Source: Caenorhabditis remanei (lineage: Eukaryota; Nematoda; Chromadorea; Rhabditida; Rhabditidae). From it: a stretch of DNA of 64,000 nt. Positions 40,001 to 51,736 of this stretch are shown in pieces; position 1 is the first letter of the stretch; every line of letters starts with the position of its first letter. The DNA lies in contig NC_071333.1 in assembly GCF_010183535.1 (NCBI RefSeq), positions 16,180,587-16,244,586 of the forward strand. The letters run 5' to 3'. The translations under genes were made by a program, and so were the position numbers. The notes beneath the pieces are model-generated. The model saw only the letters and a list, made by a program, of their open reading frames with translations, ran no database searches and was not told the origin of the DNA.

Positions 40001-43000
40001 GCAACTCAAGATAGCTTTGCCACTCAATACCACGAAATTAGTGAAAAATGAATGAAACATTTTGGGTGATGTTTGAACAGAGGAATCCTTCCCTTCTTCA
40101 TTCAAATAATATTAGACTAATATGGAAGAGGAGTACGGTAGCCGTTTCATGTCAAATTTATTCACTTACACTGTTTTTTTCTACTCAGTCAATCCTTAAT
40201 CCATCTTTTAACATTTCCCGACCTATTTGTATTGTCCTCACAGGAAAACAGGAAAAACACGGGTAATCTCCTCCTTCTCCTACAATTTTATGATGTCTTC
40301 TTTTACTCTTTTCGTTTTTCTTCACAATTTAATTTGATAGAATTTGATTCGCAGTGATTCCGTTGCAGTAGCAAAAAAAGAGCAATTAATTTCTCAACCC
40401 ACTCTTTGCTTCTTCTTTCATGTTGTATTCTTCCTGGTTGCAATACCAAAACCAATTTTTTCCCTTTTCTCTATCATTCCGTTTCGATTCTTTTGAATTT
40501 TTGAAATTCCGGGATTGAGATTCCTGCTGCTCCCAATTCATCATTGTGATCTCAGAATTTTCGACGGAAATGGCGTGAGGACGAGGTCCTTAAAGACACC
40601 CATCCATGCATATCCCAAAGAGGAGAGAGAAAAACACTTTTTGCCCGTTTCGAAGAAAACGTTTCGGACATAGACCGGCTTTTTTGGCAACTTTTAGTAT
40701 TGGGAAGAACACCCAGAAGGATAATAACATCGGATATGTCCAAAAAGTGAATGAGCACAGACCCAATAGCCCTTTTTCTAAACTCAGCAACTCTAGGTGA
40801 GAAAAACATTGGCTGTTTCAATTTTGGAATAAAAATTATTTAATCCTACATTATGAATAATTTTTGTCACAGTATAGGTCTTGTTTTTTCTAAATGTCGT
40901 TTTCAAACTTTGGGTCTAAAGTGCTTAAGACATTCTTTAAAGTTTCAGCTTCCTCCCTCCCTATTTACTTCCTCATTCACCTTAAGCGAGTAGACATGAA
41001 CTATTTGTTTTGGAGGATTTATTTATCTAAAACCGAACACAAAACCTTTGACCCTTTATATCCGAATATTCGTTCTCCACATGTGTTCAGAAAAATGTCA
41101 TCAGAATTGTTTTAATGATGATTAAAAACTGGAAAACGGCAAGGCAAAAATTGAGTGGTCATAATCATAATGACTTGCAATCAACAAAACAATTATTTCA
41201 CGTCATGTACTCTATTCTATTGTAATTTCTGAAAAAATGAAAACAATATCCGGCACGTATGATTCACAGGTTCACATAGACTTGAAATGTTTCAAATGGT
41301 CCTTAAATTAAAATTTTGATGTGAGTCCCCAACTCTCGTATTAATCAAGAACCAATTACATATATCTCAAAATATCTCCAAGTTCAAACTCCCAAAAGTT
41401 CTTTTCAAGACATCCGCTGTCGCGGCTCATTTCACTCCACTATTTTCATCCCTCCTATCGTGCAGAAGATTTTCAGAGCACTAATCCAATTACACTCATA
41501 ATCTCTTTTTTCTCATACCTGTCACAAACCATTGCTTTCTTTTTTTCATTCCATTCACATCGTTCATTTTTTTCAACTTTGTCTGAATCTAATGTTCTGT
41601 GTTATATATATTATCTTAGAAATCATCATTTTCATAGCTTTTTCTGCTTCTGAACATCAGATAACAATAAAAAGAAAATAAAGAACAAAACTTTGAAAAA
41701 ATAAAATAAAACTAAGTTTTCAAAGTTCCTGCTTCTTTTTCTCCAGTCATTGTCTGGGACACTCATTGGTGACACATCTCTGAAATAATAGTGCAGAAAT
41801 AGCCATAGAGGCTTCTCCTAACGGTTTTCCGGTGAGTTGACAATAAAAACGTAGGAGGAATCCGGTTGTTACCAGTTTTCTATTTAACGCCACTAATTTT
41901 CATTCGTATTTTGCTATAATTACACAGAACACTAGACTGTGTGTCGTTCTCTTTATTCCTCAAAATAATTTTTCATCTTTCAAACTTTGTGGCTATTCTG
42001 GTCCTGTTTTTTTGATCGTGTTTTGCAGAATTGTCCTACGAAAACGAACTTGACTTGAATATTCAGCGAAATGCATAGTCGTTCTATTTTGACTATTTTG
42101 ATGTTCTTGTTGAATTTCTCAGTATCCATTTTTTGAATAAACGGCATGTCACGTCTTAAAATCGTTATATAGGAAATCACGCACGTTCAAAATCTGATGC
42201 ATCTAGATTTGTGAATTTTCGGTTTTGGTGTCATTCTGTTTCTAGTTTTTTTATAAGAAGACTCATGGTGTTAGTGATGTGTACATTTCTGTCAACAACT
42301 ATCGAAGTCCGTGACTTTTCATCTTTTCTAGAACATACTTTCGTGTCTTCAAGTTAGTTCGTGACAAAAGTACAGAACTATTCATCATTTCCGGATCAAA
42401 ACGGAAGAAAATGTTTGGACCCGTTCAGACTGAATTATTTTCCAGCGAGTCATGCCAGTTTTTTGGCTGCTCTACATCATCGGTATACATCGGAGCGGAT
42501 AGCGAGAAATAAACATGTTCTCGGCACGCAACTCGACAATTAAGGATTATGGATATAAGTGTCCGTCTCTTCTTTCTTTGCAGGTCGGTACGACTTGACT
42601 CCACCCACATCTTTCCGGACGCCTCATTTCTTTCATTTTCTATCCTATTCGCTTTTCGGTTCCCTTTTTCTAGACTTCCAGTACATTAGGATTAGATGAA
42701 ATGAGTAGAGACATTTTCTCTTCTTCTTCTTCTCCTGCCCCGTTTACTGATCCCTTTATTTCCATTTTTTATTTTTTCTATCAAATTTCCATCTCTTTTT
42801 TCTTTCTCAATTCCCATTATAATTCAACCCATCAGACGTTTGCCAATTTCTGCCCACAAGAATTGACATTTTTGAAAACGTAAAGCTATTACACATTTAT
42901 ACGGAATATACGTTCCCCCGCAATAATTTTGTCAGCGGCTTTTCTCTTAGGCGTAGCTTTAATCAAATCTCTTTTCTTTCAGTAAGAGAGAATGATAGCA

Positions 43001-45009
43001 TAGAAATCTCTATTCATCATTTCGCGTTTTCCACTAGCCATAGTAATCGCTAATCTCAGAACTCACCCCCTGTTTTCCACATTTTCTGATTTCTTTTCTA
43101 TTATGTCAGTCTATACATTTCCCTGTCTTTGGTACGTATTATACAATGGGAACAATAGATGAGACTCGGTTCATTCTGATAGAACACAACGTAAAAGAAG
43201 AGCTGTCCGTGCGATTAATTTGTTTTTCGAAAAGGACAGATTTCGATCTGAAATTTTTATAATGTTCTGATAATGTTTTCGAACAATATGACACATTTTT
43301 ATATTTCGGAAGGAAACAACAAAATTAGCCGCGGTCTTCGTTTTTTCTTGGTACGAGAAGACAGTGCCTGAGAACAATATGGTTTTTGAATACATTTCCA
43401 TTGTTTCTGATCGAATAAGACCTGATACATCCAAAACCAAACCAACCAAGTCATTTGGCAGAAATAGAATATCCTCCTTAACACCAGATAATCTCAAATT
43501 GAACCCTCCTTAACATGATATAAAGTCAAGAATGTTCGTCATTTATTCTTATGTTCTTCCTGTTAGTTTATAGATTTCTTCTCCATCTCTTTTACGTTAT
43601 TCCGAATATCCTATGAACCATGTCCGACTCGGTTCGTTGACTCCTTTTCTTGCCATTCTTGTGTGAGAGCTCAAGGGTTTCTCGTCTGAAATTTTTCCTC
43701 CTTTTTCCTTCTGTATGCTGCATTGACAGGGTTTGGTCACAATCATGATTTCTTTAATATGAACTGTTTTTCTTCAATTTCCAATTTCCAGTTAAGAGTC
43801 ATTTTTTAATTAGCTAGGAATAATAACCATTATCATTAATTGTCAATCTTGATGAGTGCATGGCTCTCCAAAGTTAATGTGATGGTAATTATCTTTATAG
43901 TTTTTTCATTTTTTCTCTCTCTAAAGACTCCCATACATAATAACTGTTTGAGTCGAGCTCACATTTCTTTTCGAGAAAAAATGGAACAAAGGAGAAATAT
44001 GAGAAAAACTTCCAGTTTTGAAGCTACACCCTGCAAGTTGGAACTTTTGGTTTCCTGGTAGGTTTCCTGGCACAGTAATTCAAAGAACGTTCCTTTGTTG
44101 TTTTATTTTCTTGGATTCTTGTTAAGAGGTACACGATGACGGCCGTTCAAAAATTTGTTTGGCTTCTTCATCCCTTCTCACATATTTATTACCACCACAT
44201 AGTCATTCTCATCTCGACCAGTAGTTACACACACGATACCATTTAGTAGTAGGGCATCGTAAAATATCAAATGTACGCTATGAGCTTTTTTTCTTAGAAG
44301 TCTGAGAAGCTCAAGATTTTTCAAGAAATTGTTGTGACTTATGACGTCACCTCTATCGGGGGGGACACCTCGTTTTTTTAAGAACACTGCATTCTGAGGC
44401 TAGTTTTGCTTTAGAAAACAAACAGATATTTTGGAAAAAGTTTTGTTTCGAAAAATACTTAAACATAAACAATTAGTGAGTAGTACTCCCCATGTTCATT
44501 TTTAAACGGATTCTTTGTTCTGCGTGGAGTTTTTCTCTTGGAAGTACAAAAACTGGAAACCCTGTTCAGTTTTTTTGCTCAATCTTCAATTTAGTTCAAT
44601 CTGCGATGATACGAAAAAGATTCCAAATTTACGCTCGAAAAAGTTCTAGCTGAAAACATTACTTTTTTAAACAAATGAAGATCAGGTTCTTTCTGACCTA
44701 TAAAAGGTTTACTTCCGCTTTTTGATCCATTTACTTCTTCAGATGATAAAGACAATGCTGTTTTTCCAAAAATCTTCATATATTTTATTGTTTTCCTAAG
44801 GTCATCCATAGTTGTTTTCCCTCCTTCCACAAACTCATGGTAAAAAAAAAGCCCTTTACTTTTTCTTCTCCACGCATGAACTTTGGTTCCTGCCCCGTTT
44901 TTTCTTGTTTCTTTTAACCAAAACTCGATTATCTGTCAACTAGACCCTCCTTTCTTTTTCAAAACTAATTTTTTGTTCGGTTTCAGTGTGTGACACAACA
45001 CTTCGAACT
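37014..45009. other. Long intergenic stretch, no supported gene
   Basis: Eight kilobases of AT-rich DNA with short frames only. It contains a GGGCCGG-family repeat (about 37408-37665) and AATAAA-like signals just after the vWA gene. One short open frame at 38561 (MHKWKTFLDPIYEDR then a GT) looks faintly exon-like but cannot be joined to anything. The part near 45 kb probably holds promoter and 5' exon(s) of the GPCR. Confidence 0.5.
37408..37665. mobile_element. GGGCCGG-family short interspersed element
   Basis: The AT-rich core is bounded by GC-rich ends: GTGTCCGGTCG and GCGGGCCGG near 37430-37455, and CCGGCCCGACCCGTTGCAGG near 37640-37660. TGCAAAATTCC at one end and the complement of TTGCAGGTTTT at the other show the inverted, degenerate termini seen in the other copies. 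Boundaries are approximate. Confidence 0.45.
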
Positions 45010-47310
45010 ATGGCTATGAACTCAACGATCATCTCGCTTCTCAGTAATACAACGCTGATGGATGCCACCGATCAGCCGGGATATTCTGGTACTGCTAAGG
45101 ACGCGATGTGCACTTTTCCAACTAATTTTGCGGAGGTTGATTATATCAGTACTTATATCTATCTACTCGCGATCCCAACGATTTGTGTGCTCGGTGCCGG
45201 AGCTGCTGTAATGTGTATTGTGGTATTCACTAGGAAGCAAATGAGGTGAGTAAAAATTACTGTAGTCGGAGGGAATTATAGGTTTAAATTTCAAATACAA
45301 AGGAAATGTTAACTTTATCAATTTCAAAATCCAATTATATATTTCTTTTTTCTACCGAACGTGAATTTTCAATATCCATTTCTAATGTAGACATCTGAAC
45401 TTATCTGTGTATATTAATAATCTTTTCATAATCTTCTTTTATGAGAATCTCAAGACTAATTTTCCATTCCTCATTTCCTATTTCTCTCCATTTTCTGGGT
45501 ATGTTCAAATAAGATAAAGTTCAAGGGAAATGAAAAAAGACCAATATAACATTCCAATATATATAACCATGTATACAATACAACACGTCAAAAAAATGTT
45601 GCAGATCATCACTCAACGTCTATCTTGCTGGTTTATCGGTTTTCGATCTTATCTTGCTATCCTTCAGCGCACTGATCTTTTCACCGCTTCAAGGTTGCGT
45701 TTTGCAGGTGAGAGTGACATTGAGTTGATATTCAGTGGAATATCTAATAGGATTTGTATGAATTCGCAACAATTTATTCATGAAAGAGCTTAAAGAAAAA
45801 ACGGAAAATGATGCAATGGTTTTAATTGAAAAGGGTTAGAGCTTTTATCTTATAAGAGTAAAGTTTAAGCTTGTAAGTCCAGAAAGCTTAATACCACTGA
45901 CGTACTTCAACGGATTATTTTGAAAGAAGGTGGCTTCTATTTATATCTTCTGCTTATAGGGACATGGTGACACAACGGTTTGTCACTTCTTCTGGAGATC
46001 CACACCATGGACATTACCTATATCTAACATTGCCCAGTGTGGTAGTGTCTGGACATGTGTCGCTGTAACGGTCGACCGATTTCTGGCAGTCAATTACCCG
46101 CTTCATAGCAAAATTTGGTGTACACCACGTCGGGCTGCTACGATTCTGGTGGCTATCACGATTTTCAGTATTGTGTTCAAGGTAGGGCTCGTTAAGTTTT
46201 TCCGACAACTGTTATTTTTGGTATTGTGTCTATTAAAGGCTAGAATTATCCAACTTATTATAGCTTCCAACTATACTCCTGTGAAGAGCAGTCATTTTCA
46301 GGCACCAATGTTCTTCGAACTGACCAATGATGATTGTGGTCGACTGCGAACTTCTTTTCTCAGAGATAACAAGTATTACAAAGAATACTATGTAACATTT
46401 GGGTACCTCATCGCGCTTCTCTTGATTCCTTGGACTATAATGATCATTTTGAATGTTTTTGTTGTGAAAGCAGTGCACAAGGCGTATAAGATTCGTAGAT
46501 CAATGCAAGGTGGAAAGAATAATCAAGAGGAGAAAGATCGAAGGTGAGTCGATGATGTGAACCATTGTGGTTTTAATTTATAATACTTTTACTGAAAAAA
46601 AGTTCGGTTCTCTAGGTGTAGTTATTCACAAACAAATTTTTGAAAGACATTTTTGAATGATTTTCTTCTTTTTTTCATGGCATGTCAAAAGCTAGGAGCA
46701 CAAGAACCGAACCAAAAGCATGTACCATTTCAAAAAATCTATCGCTCAACCTTTCCCTCTCCTATTTTCGATTCGTCAAAATTCCAAAATGCGTAGAAAA
46801 CATTTTGTTCCCCAAGTTCAGAAACAGTCTCAGATGCACCCTGATGGCTATCGCTATGGTGCTCACTTTCTTGGTTTTCAACGTGGTCGCCGCAGTGAAC
46901 AACTTGGCTGAAACGGTTTTCGAAGTCAGCTTAGGATTCTGGAGCCCAATTGGTAACCTGCTCATCTGCTTGAATAGGTATCCTCAAATATCAAAAATAG
47001 AATCTATTTTGCACTTTCAGTGCTTCCAATATCGTGATCTACTCCTTATTTGGAGCCAGATTCCGTCAAATGTGTGTTCTTATGCTTTGTGGCAGACAGA
47101 GCCGGTGGATGGAGTGGCTCAAAGTTGGAAGGTACCCTCCTCAGTAATCCTTTCAGCCCCTAATTCATAATACTAATTTGTTCTAATTACAGAAGTATGG
47201 TCAGTGACTGGGATGGACGAGATGGGACTACCAGAAAAACGAGTTTGGATGCCAGCACTGCTCTATTAAGCGCTCGGGTTGGTAATTTAAAAAATTGGAA
47301 ATATTGTTAA
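45010..47310 (+). CDS. Class A GPCR, FMRFamide/neuropeptide receptor-like
   Basis: Seven coding exons fit: 45010-45245, 45605-45707, 45960-46181, 46302-46543, 46822-46977, 47021-47131 and 47193-47310, giving about 395 residues. The extracellular N-terminus has NST and NTT glycosylation sites. The seven-helix pattern is clear: LAGLSVFD in TM2, the TM3 cysteine in TTVCHFFW, DRFLAVNYP in place of DRY, the loop cysteine in DDCGRL, and LNSASNIVIY in TM7 in place of NPxxY. TM6 lacks the CWxP motif. The NSAxNxxIY form and missing CWxP fit the nematode FMRFamide-peptide receptor (frpr) group, so it is probably a neuronal peptide receptor coupled to G proteins. The first coding exon is preceded by an acceptor (TTTCAG, ending 44986), so a 5' non-coding exon or trans-splice is likely. 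The 3' end is uncertain: a GTAATT donor at about 47282 could join an exon at about 47338 ending at 47422. Confidence 0.82.
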
Positions 47311-48580
47311 TGAGATATCATATTTCATCATATTAGGAAGCACTGGTTCAAAAAATTTCTTCTTCTTATCTATGCTTTCGCTTTATGTGTTCCGCCTCTC
47401 AAAATACTATTACAGCGTATGACCATTTCAAATTTTATTACATACCCAATGGTAAGTTTTGTGTGAAGACTGGGTTTTCGGAATAGACGAGCAATGATTT
47501 GGCGTGCAGTTTTAGTTATTTCTTCCCCCGACTGATTTTGCATGAAAATTACCCCTTTGTTACTATTCAATGATTTTTAGCTACTATTTCTATGAATTTA
47601 TTACTTTATCAATTAGTTGTTTGTTTCCTGATTTGAAAACCTATTGTTTTCCCTCGTTAGAAACTACATGGTTTTCCTCTAGAATTTGTTCTGTTTACCA
47701 TCAAAATAAGTAGATATTATGATTTATACTAGATATCACTTAAAATTTCCTATTAAAACTCATTAACCTTACAGAGTTCCCGTAGGTGGAGCAAACGAAG
47801 CCAAAGTGGAGCACCACATCAGCCAGCCGCTCGCAAGGACACCGTTATTTATACAAGTGCTCAGAATAGACTCTCACTTCAAAGCACCCCGTCGTGAAAA
47901 TAATTATTCTAAAGTCATATCTAATTTCTGTATATATCTTTATGACGCAAGTTCCGGTTTATTGGTTTCCCACTGCTTCTGTTTTTTTTCTTAAGTTATT
48001 GTTCATAATTTATTTTAAAAAATTTGTCAGTTTAATGACACGGATGTTGACAAATATCATTATGCATTGAAAATTTTTTTATATTTTGCTTTATTTCTTA
48101 TGTGTGCTTCACTGCTTCCGCAAATGTGTGTTTTTTAAATTGCCATCTTTTTGAAAACCTGTATAGTATCAATTGTCTAGTCAAAATGTAGTACTGGTTC
48201 ACGTTCTTCCCCCATCCCGATTTTTCCGATCTCTTGTATTCTCATTTGGGTTTATCCGGTTTTCATATTATTAAATGCTGCTCGGCTAGTGTTTTCGTAC
48301 GCTTTTTGTTTGTTGGAACAATTTTTTTCACAATTCCACATTTCCCTTTACGGTGAAAACTTTTTCAATTCACATCAGATTTGATAACTCTATTTTTGAG
48401 TAAAAATGAATAAACTTTTATTTCAAATCCTCTTTTTTTGAAGAGTTTCACATTTAGAGCTAAATATATGCTGCCAACATTCTTATTTCTCGGGATGCTC
48501 GATATTCCTAATAGTGTTCGGGGCAAATAGATAGAGAAGCAGGTGGTCAGCAAAAGGGGACACCCCTGACCGCAGTGTGT
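47311..48580. other. Intergenic DNA between GPCR and jbts-14
   Basis: AT-rich DNA. It may contain the GPCR 3' UTR or an alternative last exon at 47338-47422. No other coding or RNA gene was recognised. Confidence 0.45.
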
Positions 48581-48581
48581 G

Positions 48582-48596
48582 GTAACCATTAGCAAC
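48582..48596 (+). promoter_or_regulatory. X-box (RFX/DAF-19 binding site)
   Basis: GTAACC-ATT-AGCAAC fits the RFX consensus GTNRCC-N(0-3)-RGYAAC with no mismatch and a 3-nt spacer. It ends 56 bp 5' of the jbts-14 ATG. In Caenorhabditis, DAF-19 acts through X-boxes roughly 50-250 bp upstream of cilia genes in sensory neurons, so both the position and the downstream gene support function. Confidence 0.85.
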
Positions 48597-48651
48597 GCGA
48601 GCAGGCAAATTTGGTTCCATTTGCTGCTCGTATTCCTTCAAATTGTTCAAA

Positions 48652-50510
48652 ATGTCTCGACCAGTTCCACCGCCACCGAAAAATATGTTCAGGTAAGATA
48701 ATTTTAATTAATTGATGTTTCAAAATTCAAACTTGTCAAATTTCGGCCATGTCGGGTATGGCTGAGATTTTGCTCCGCCCGGCCCGGCCCGACTCGCCCT
48801 GATTTTTTGAACTGTTAAAAGATTTTACATTTTAAAAATTCAATTCCTTGATGCATAAATAGCTTTTGATTGAATTCTAAAGTATAGTCAAAAATTCTAC
48901 ATTTTCGGGAAAAAAATCAAAAATTTTCAACATTTCGTTCAAAATTTCGTTGAACAAATTTTTAATTTCAAATTCCGGCACGGTCCGCGACTAAATAAAA
49001 TAGATCGGAAGTTTGCTTCGGTAGCCCACTGCGTTTATTATCCAGCCATTATAAATTTTTATTTCAGGGAAGATTCGTCTTCTGATGAAAATGAAGCTGT
49101 TGATCCAGGAAACAGCAACATTTTTCATAGAAGGCGTGAGAATAACCAAATCGAAGCACCCAGTGAGAATGAGAATGATGAAGTCTTCCATCCAGCTGCT
49201 GAGGATGTTGAAACTGTCGAGGTCATCAAAACAGACAACGACAAAGTTGAAGAACCAGCAGCAATTCCAAATTTGAGAAACCGTCGAGTGTCTTACGGTA
49301 GGATTCCCGTTCCCCCTATGGCAGTTACAGTGGCGGATATTCAAGAAGCAGCGAAACAGGTTTTTGTCTTAATACAACAAAAAGAGAAAATAATTGAAGT
49401 GGTATTTAGAGCAGAGAAGAAAACGGTAAAGAAGAAGTGGAAGTTAGAAAACCAGTGGACACAAGACGCTCATCAGTTAGCTTGGATGTTTTCAAAGGGT
49501 TTAGGGATCCACATGACAAGAAGAATATGCCAGCCAAGGATAAGACTATCTACGTGGAAGGACCAAGTGAGTTTAAATCAAATTTTATTTTTCTCAACCA
49601 CTGCAAACAGATGTTTTCTATTCTATTCAGATGGGAAGTTCCGTGAGATGAAGAAAGGGAGGTTTTGGGACAAAGACAAATTTGAGTCCCCAATTATCAT
49701 TAAACCTAAAAAGAAAGAAAAAGAATCAATTATTCCATATCTACTGAAAGCACCTGGACAAGCATTCCGTACACAACGGGTGTATAACCAACTTGCCAAT
49801 ATCATTCAAGGTTTTCTGGCTGGAATCACTGTGATGCTGGCAATTTTCTCGTTTAATTTGGATGCTTATGTATGTTTTCTCGATAAGAATGCTATATTGA
49901 TTTGATTTTTAGGTTTTGGTAGGTGGATATCGTTTGATGAGTCTTCCTATCCATGCAGCCTTCATGGTTGCATTCACTGTTGGTTTGGTATCAGCTATCG
50001 ATAGGTATAGCCTCTCAAAACTGCTGGTAGCAACTAAATAACTCAATTTGCAGAACTGGAATATACGAAGTAGAGCATTTCACTTCAAGAACGCGATTGA
50101 CAGCTACAATTCACAACAATGGGTTGTTCACAGTCATTGTCTGGTTCTGTGGTTTGATCTCTACCCTTCTTTGTATACAGTTGGAAAGTCAACTTGCGTT
50201 TGCAGTATGTTTACTTAGTTTGATTATTCAAAAAATGTTATTGCAGCCAACCAGAATACCAGCTGACAGTCTTATTTACAAGTGGAGAATCTTCAATGTT
50301 CTAAGAGCTCTTACTGCAGCCCTCGGTTTTCTTCTATTGGCGTTCAAACCTGATTCGGATACTATGGCTAAAGAATTAAGGACGTAAGGGAGCACTTTCG
50401 GATTACTAAAGACAAAAATCTTGATTTTCAGAGCCATTTTCGATCAATTGGAGCTTGTAACAACTGATCCAGACAGACAAAAGATCATATTGACTGCTAT
50501 GAAGATTTGA
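48652..50510 (+). CDS. jbts-14: TMEM237 orthologue, ciliary transition-zone tetraspan protein
   Basis: Eight phase-consistent exons give 395 residues: 48652-48692, 49068-49359, 49410-49566, 49631-49869, 49913-50004, 50054-50204, 50247-50383 and 50432-50510. The N-terminal 200 residues are charged and low-complexity (MSRPVPPPPKNMF, then acidic and Lys-rich blocks). Four predicted helices follow (about 220-242, 250-272, 292-315, 335-358). Family landmarks are IIQGFLAGITVM at the start of TM1, SAIDR after TM2, and AFKPDSD after TM4, matching the ATRPDMD of vertebrate TMEM237. TMEM237 (Joubert syndrome 14) acts with the MKS module at the ciliary transition zone. The upstream X-box supports ciliary expression. 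Intron 2 (50 nt) lies in a continuous open frame, but splicing it restores the conserved-looking SREENGKEE reading. Confidence 0.85.
48731..48990. mobile_element. GGGCCGG-family short interspersed element (in intron)
   Basis: This fills most of intron 1 of jbts-14. ACTTGTCAAATTTCGGCC at the left is followed by CCCGGCCCGGCCCGACTCG. The right end has TTCCGGCACGGTCCGCGAC. The core is AT-rich with no coding capacity. The left end matches the termini of the copies in the HDAC introns. Confidence 0.5.
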
Positions 50511-51736
50511 AGACGTTCAGTTTCTTATCATAATTACATTGTGTCTTTTTTTGTTATCTTGAGACCATGGTCATGTAGTTTACATATATTTATCGACAGG
50601 TTTGATTGATGACATAATAAATCTTCAATTTCCGTCCGTATGGCTTTTTGGGAGAAAAATTCATTTCCGGTAGGGAATCAGATGCATTGTTTCTCACCAG
50701 GTTTATTTTGGGAAAGTCGTGAAAGAGGAAAAAAATACATTCAATCATTCTCAAATCCCATTCGCTACCGTATCTGGTCCCAAATCTCGAAAATGTAATG
50801 GCGGACACATATAATTGCATGTTAGGTGGCTTCAGAAAAGACCTTGTTCTTTTTTAGTGCTTCTCCCCCCTACGATTCGTCTTCCAGCTCGTTGACTCCA
50901 CTCCTTTCTTCATTTTTTCCATCTTGCCCTCCATCCTTTCTTCTAAATTTGTGTTTTGTTCCGCAGATTCATCTTCGCATTCTCCCATTAAAAGAAGTTG
51001 TCCCAGCAATGCCCCCGACAACCAGCGCCGAGATTTTCGCATGACATTTGCCATCATCTTGACGAAAATGAATGGAGCCCGTCAATTCTTTTAATGAAAA
51101 CGTTGAATGCGGACCTTCTTTTTTCGTTTTCATTTTTGTCCTTCATCACATTTTCTTCCTGACAATCCTTTTTCTGCTTGGCATTCTCTTCTCATCTCGA
51201 CACCAAATGTGCTGCACTATAGTGTCGAAAAAAAAAGCGTCGTTCGATGCCGACCCTGCCTTTGTCTTCCCCGTCTCCGATTTTCTTACTATACCTCTCC
51301 TTTTCCATTCGTCCGTGTGACCGAAGGCAAAGACAACGGTTCGCGGGGGAAGGAAATCACAACAACCCCCACAGACGGCGTCGAGAACTGTTGCGTCTTT
51401 CTGCGCATCGATAGTGTCCGATGACTGCCAACGGTCGAGAACCAAATGGGTTTGCGCTCTAATGCAAACCTCTCAATTAATAATCTTCTCGAGATTGACA
51501 GTAATGTTTTTCTCTCTCTCAAGTCGCAACAATTTCATACTTGTTGCGTTGTGTTACACCGCGTATCCTTTCTTTTCTTTCATTCATCTGTCACTTTGCA
51601 ACTTTCATTTGATGCGTCTCTTTCTCTCTGCTCGAAAACAGTTTGTTTATATGTAAAGCGTGTGAAAACTTTCTCTTTTACTTTCTCTTTTCTGAAAAAA
51701 GCGAATCGACTTTCTCTTTATTGTTTTAGAACTGCT
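50511..51736. other. Intergenic DNA upstream of the HDAC gene
   Basis: No supported gene. Short overlapping frames on both strands near 51.1-51.5 kb are mutual shadows without domains. TTATTGTTTTAG just before 51731 is an acceptor, so the HDAC transcript is probably trans-spliced or has a 5' intron. Confidence 0.5.

Noticed and set aside
49273..49905. Unbroken 210-codon frame through jbts-14
   Set aside because: It runs through introns 2, 3 and part of 4. The spliced reading gives phase-consistent exons and the TMEM237-like C-terminus, while the read-through gives an out-of-frame segment and an early stop.
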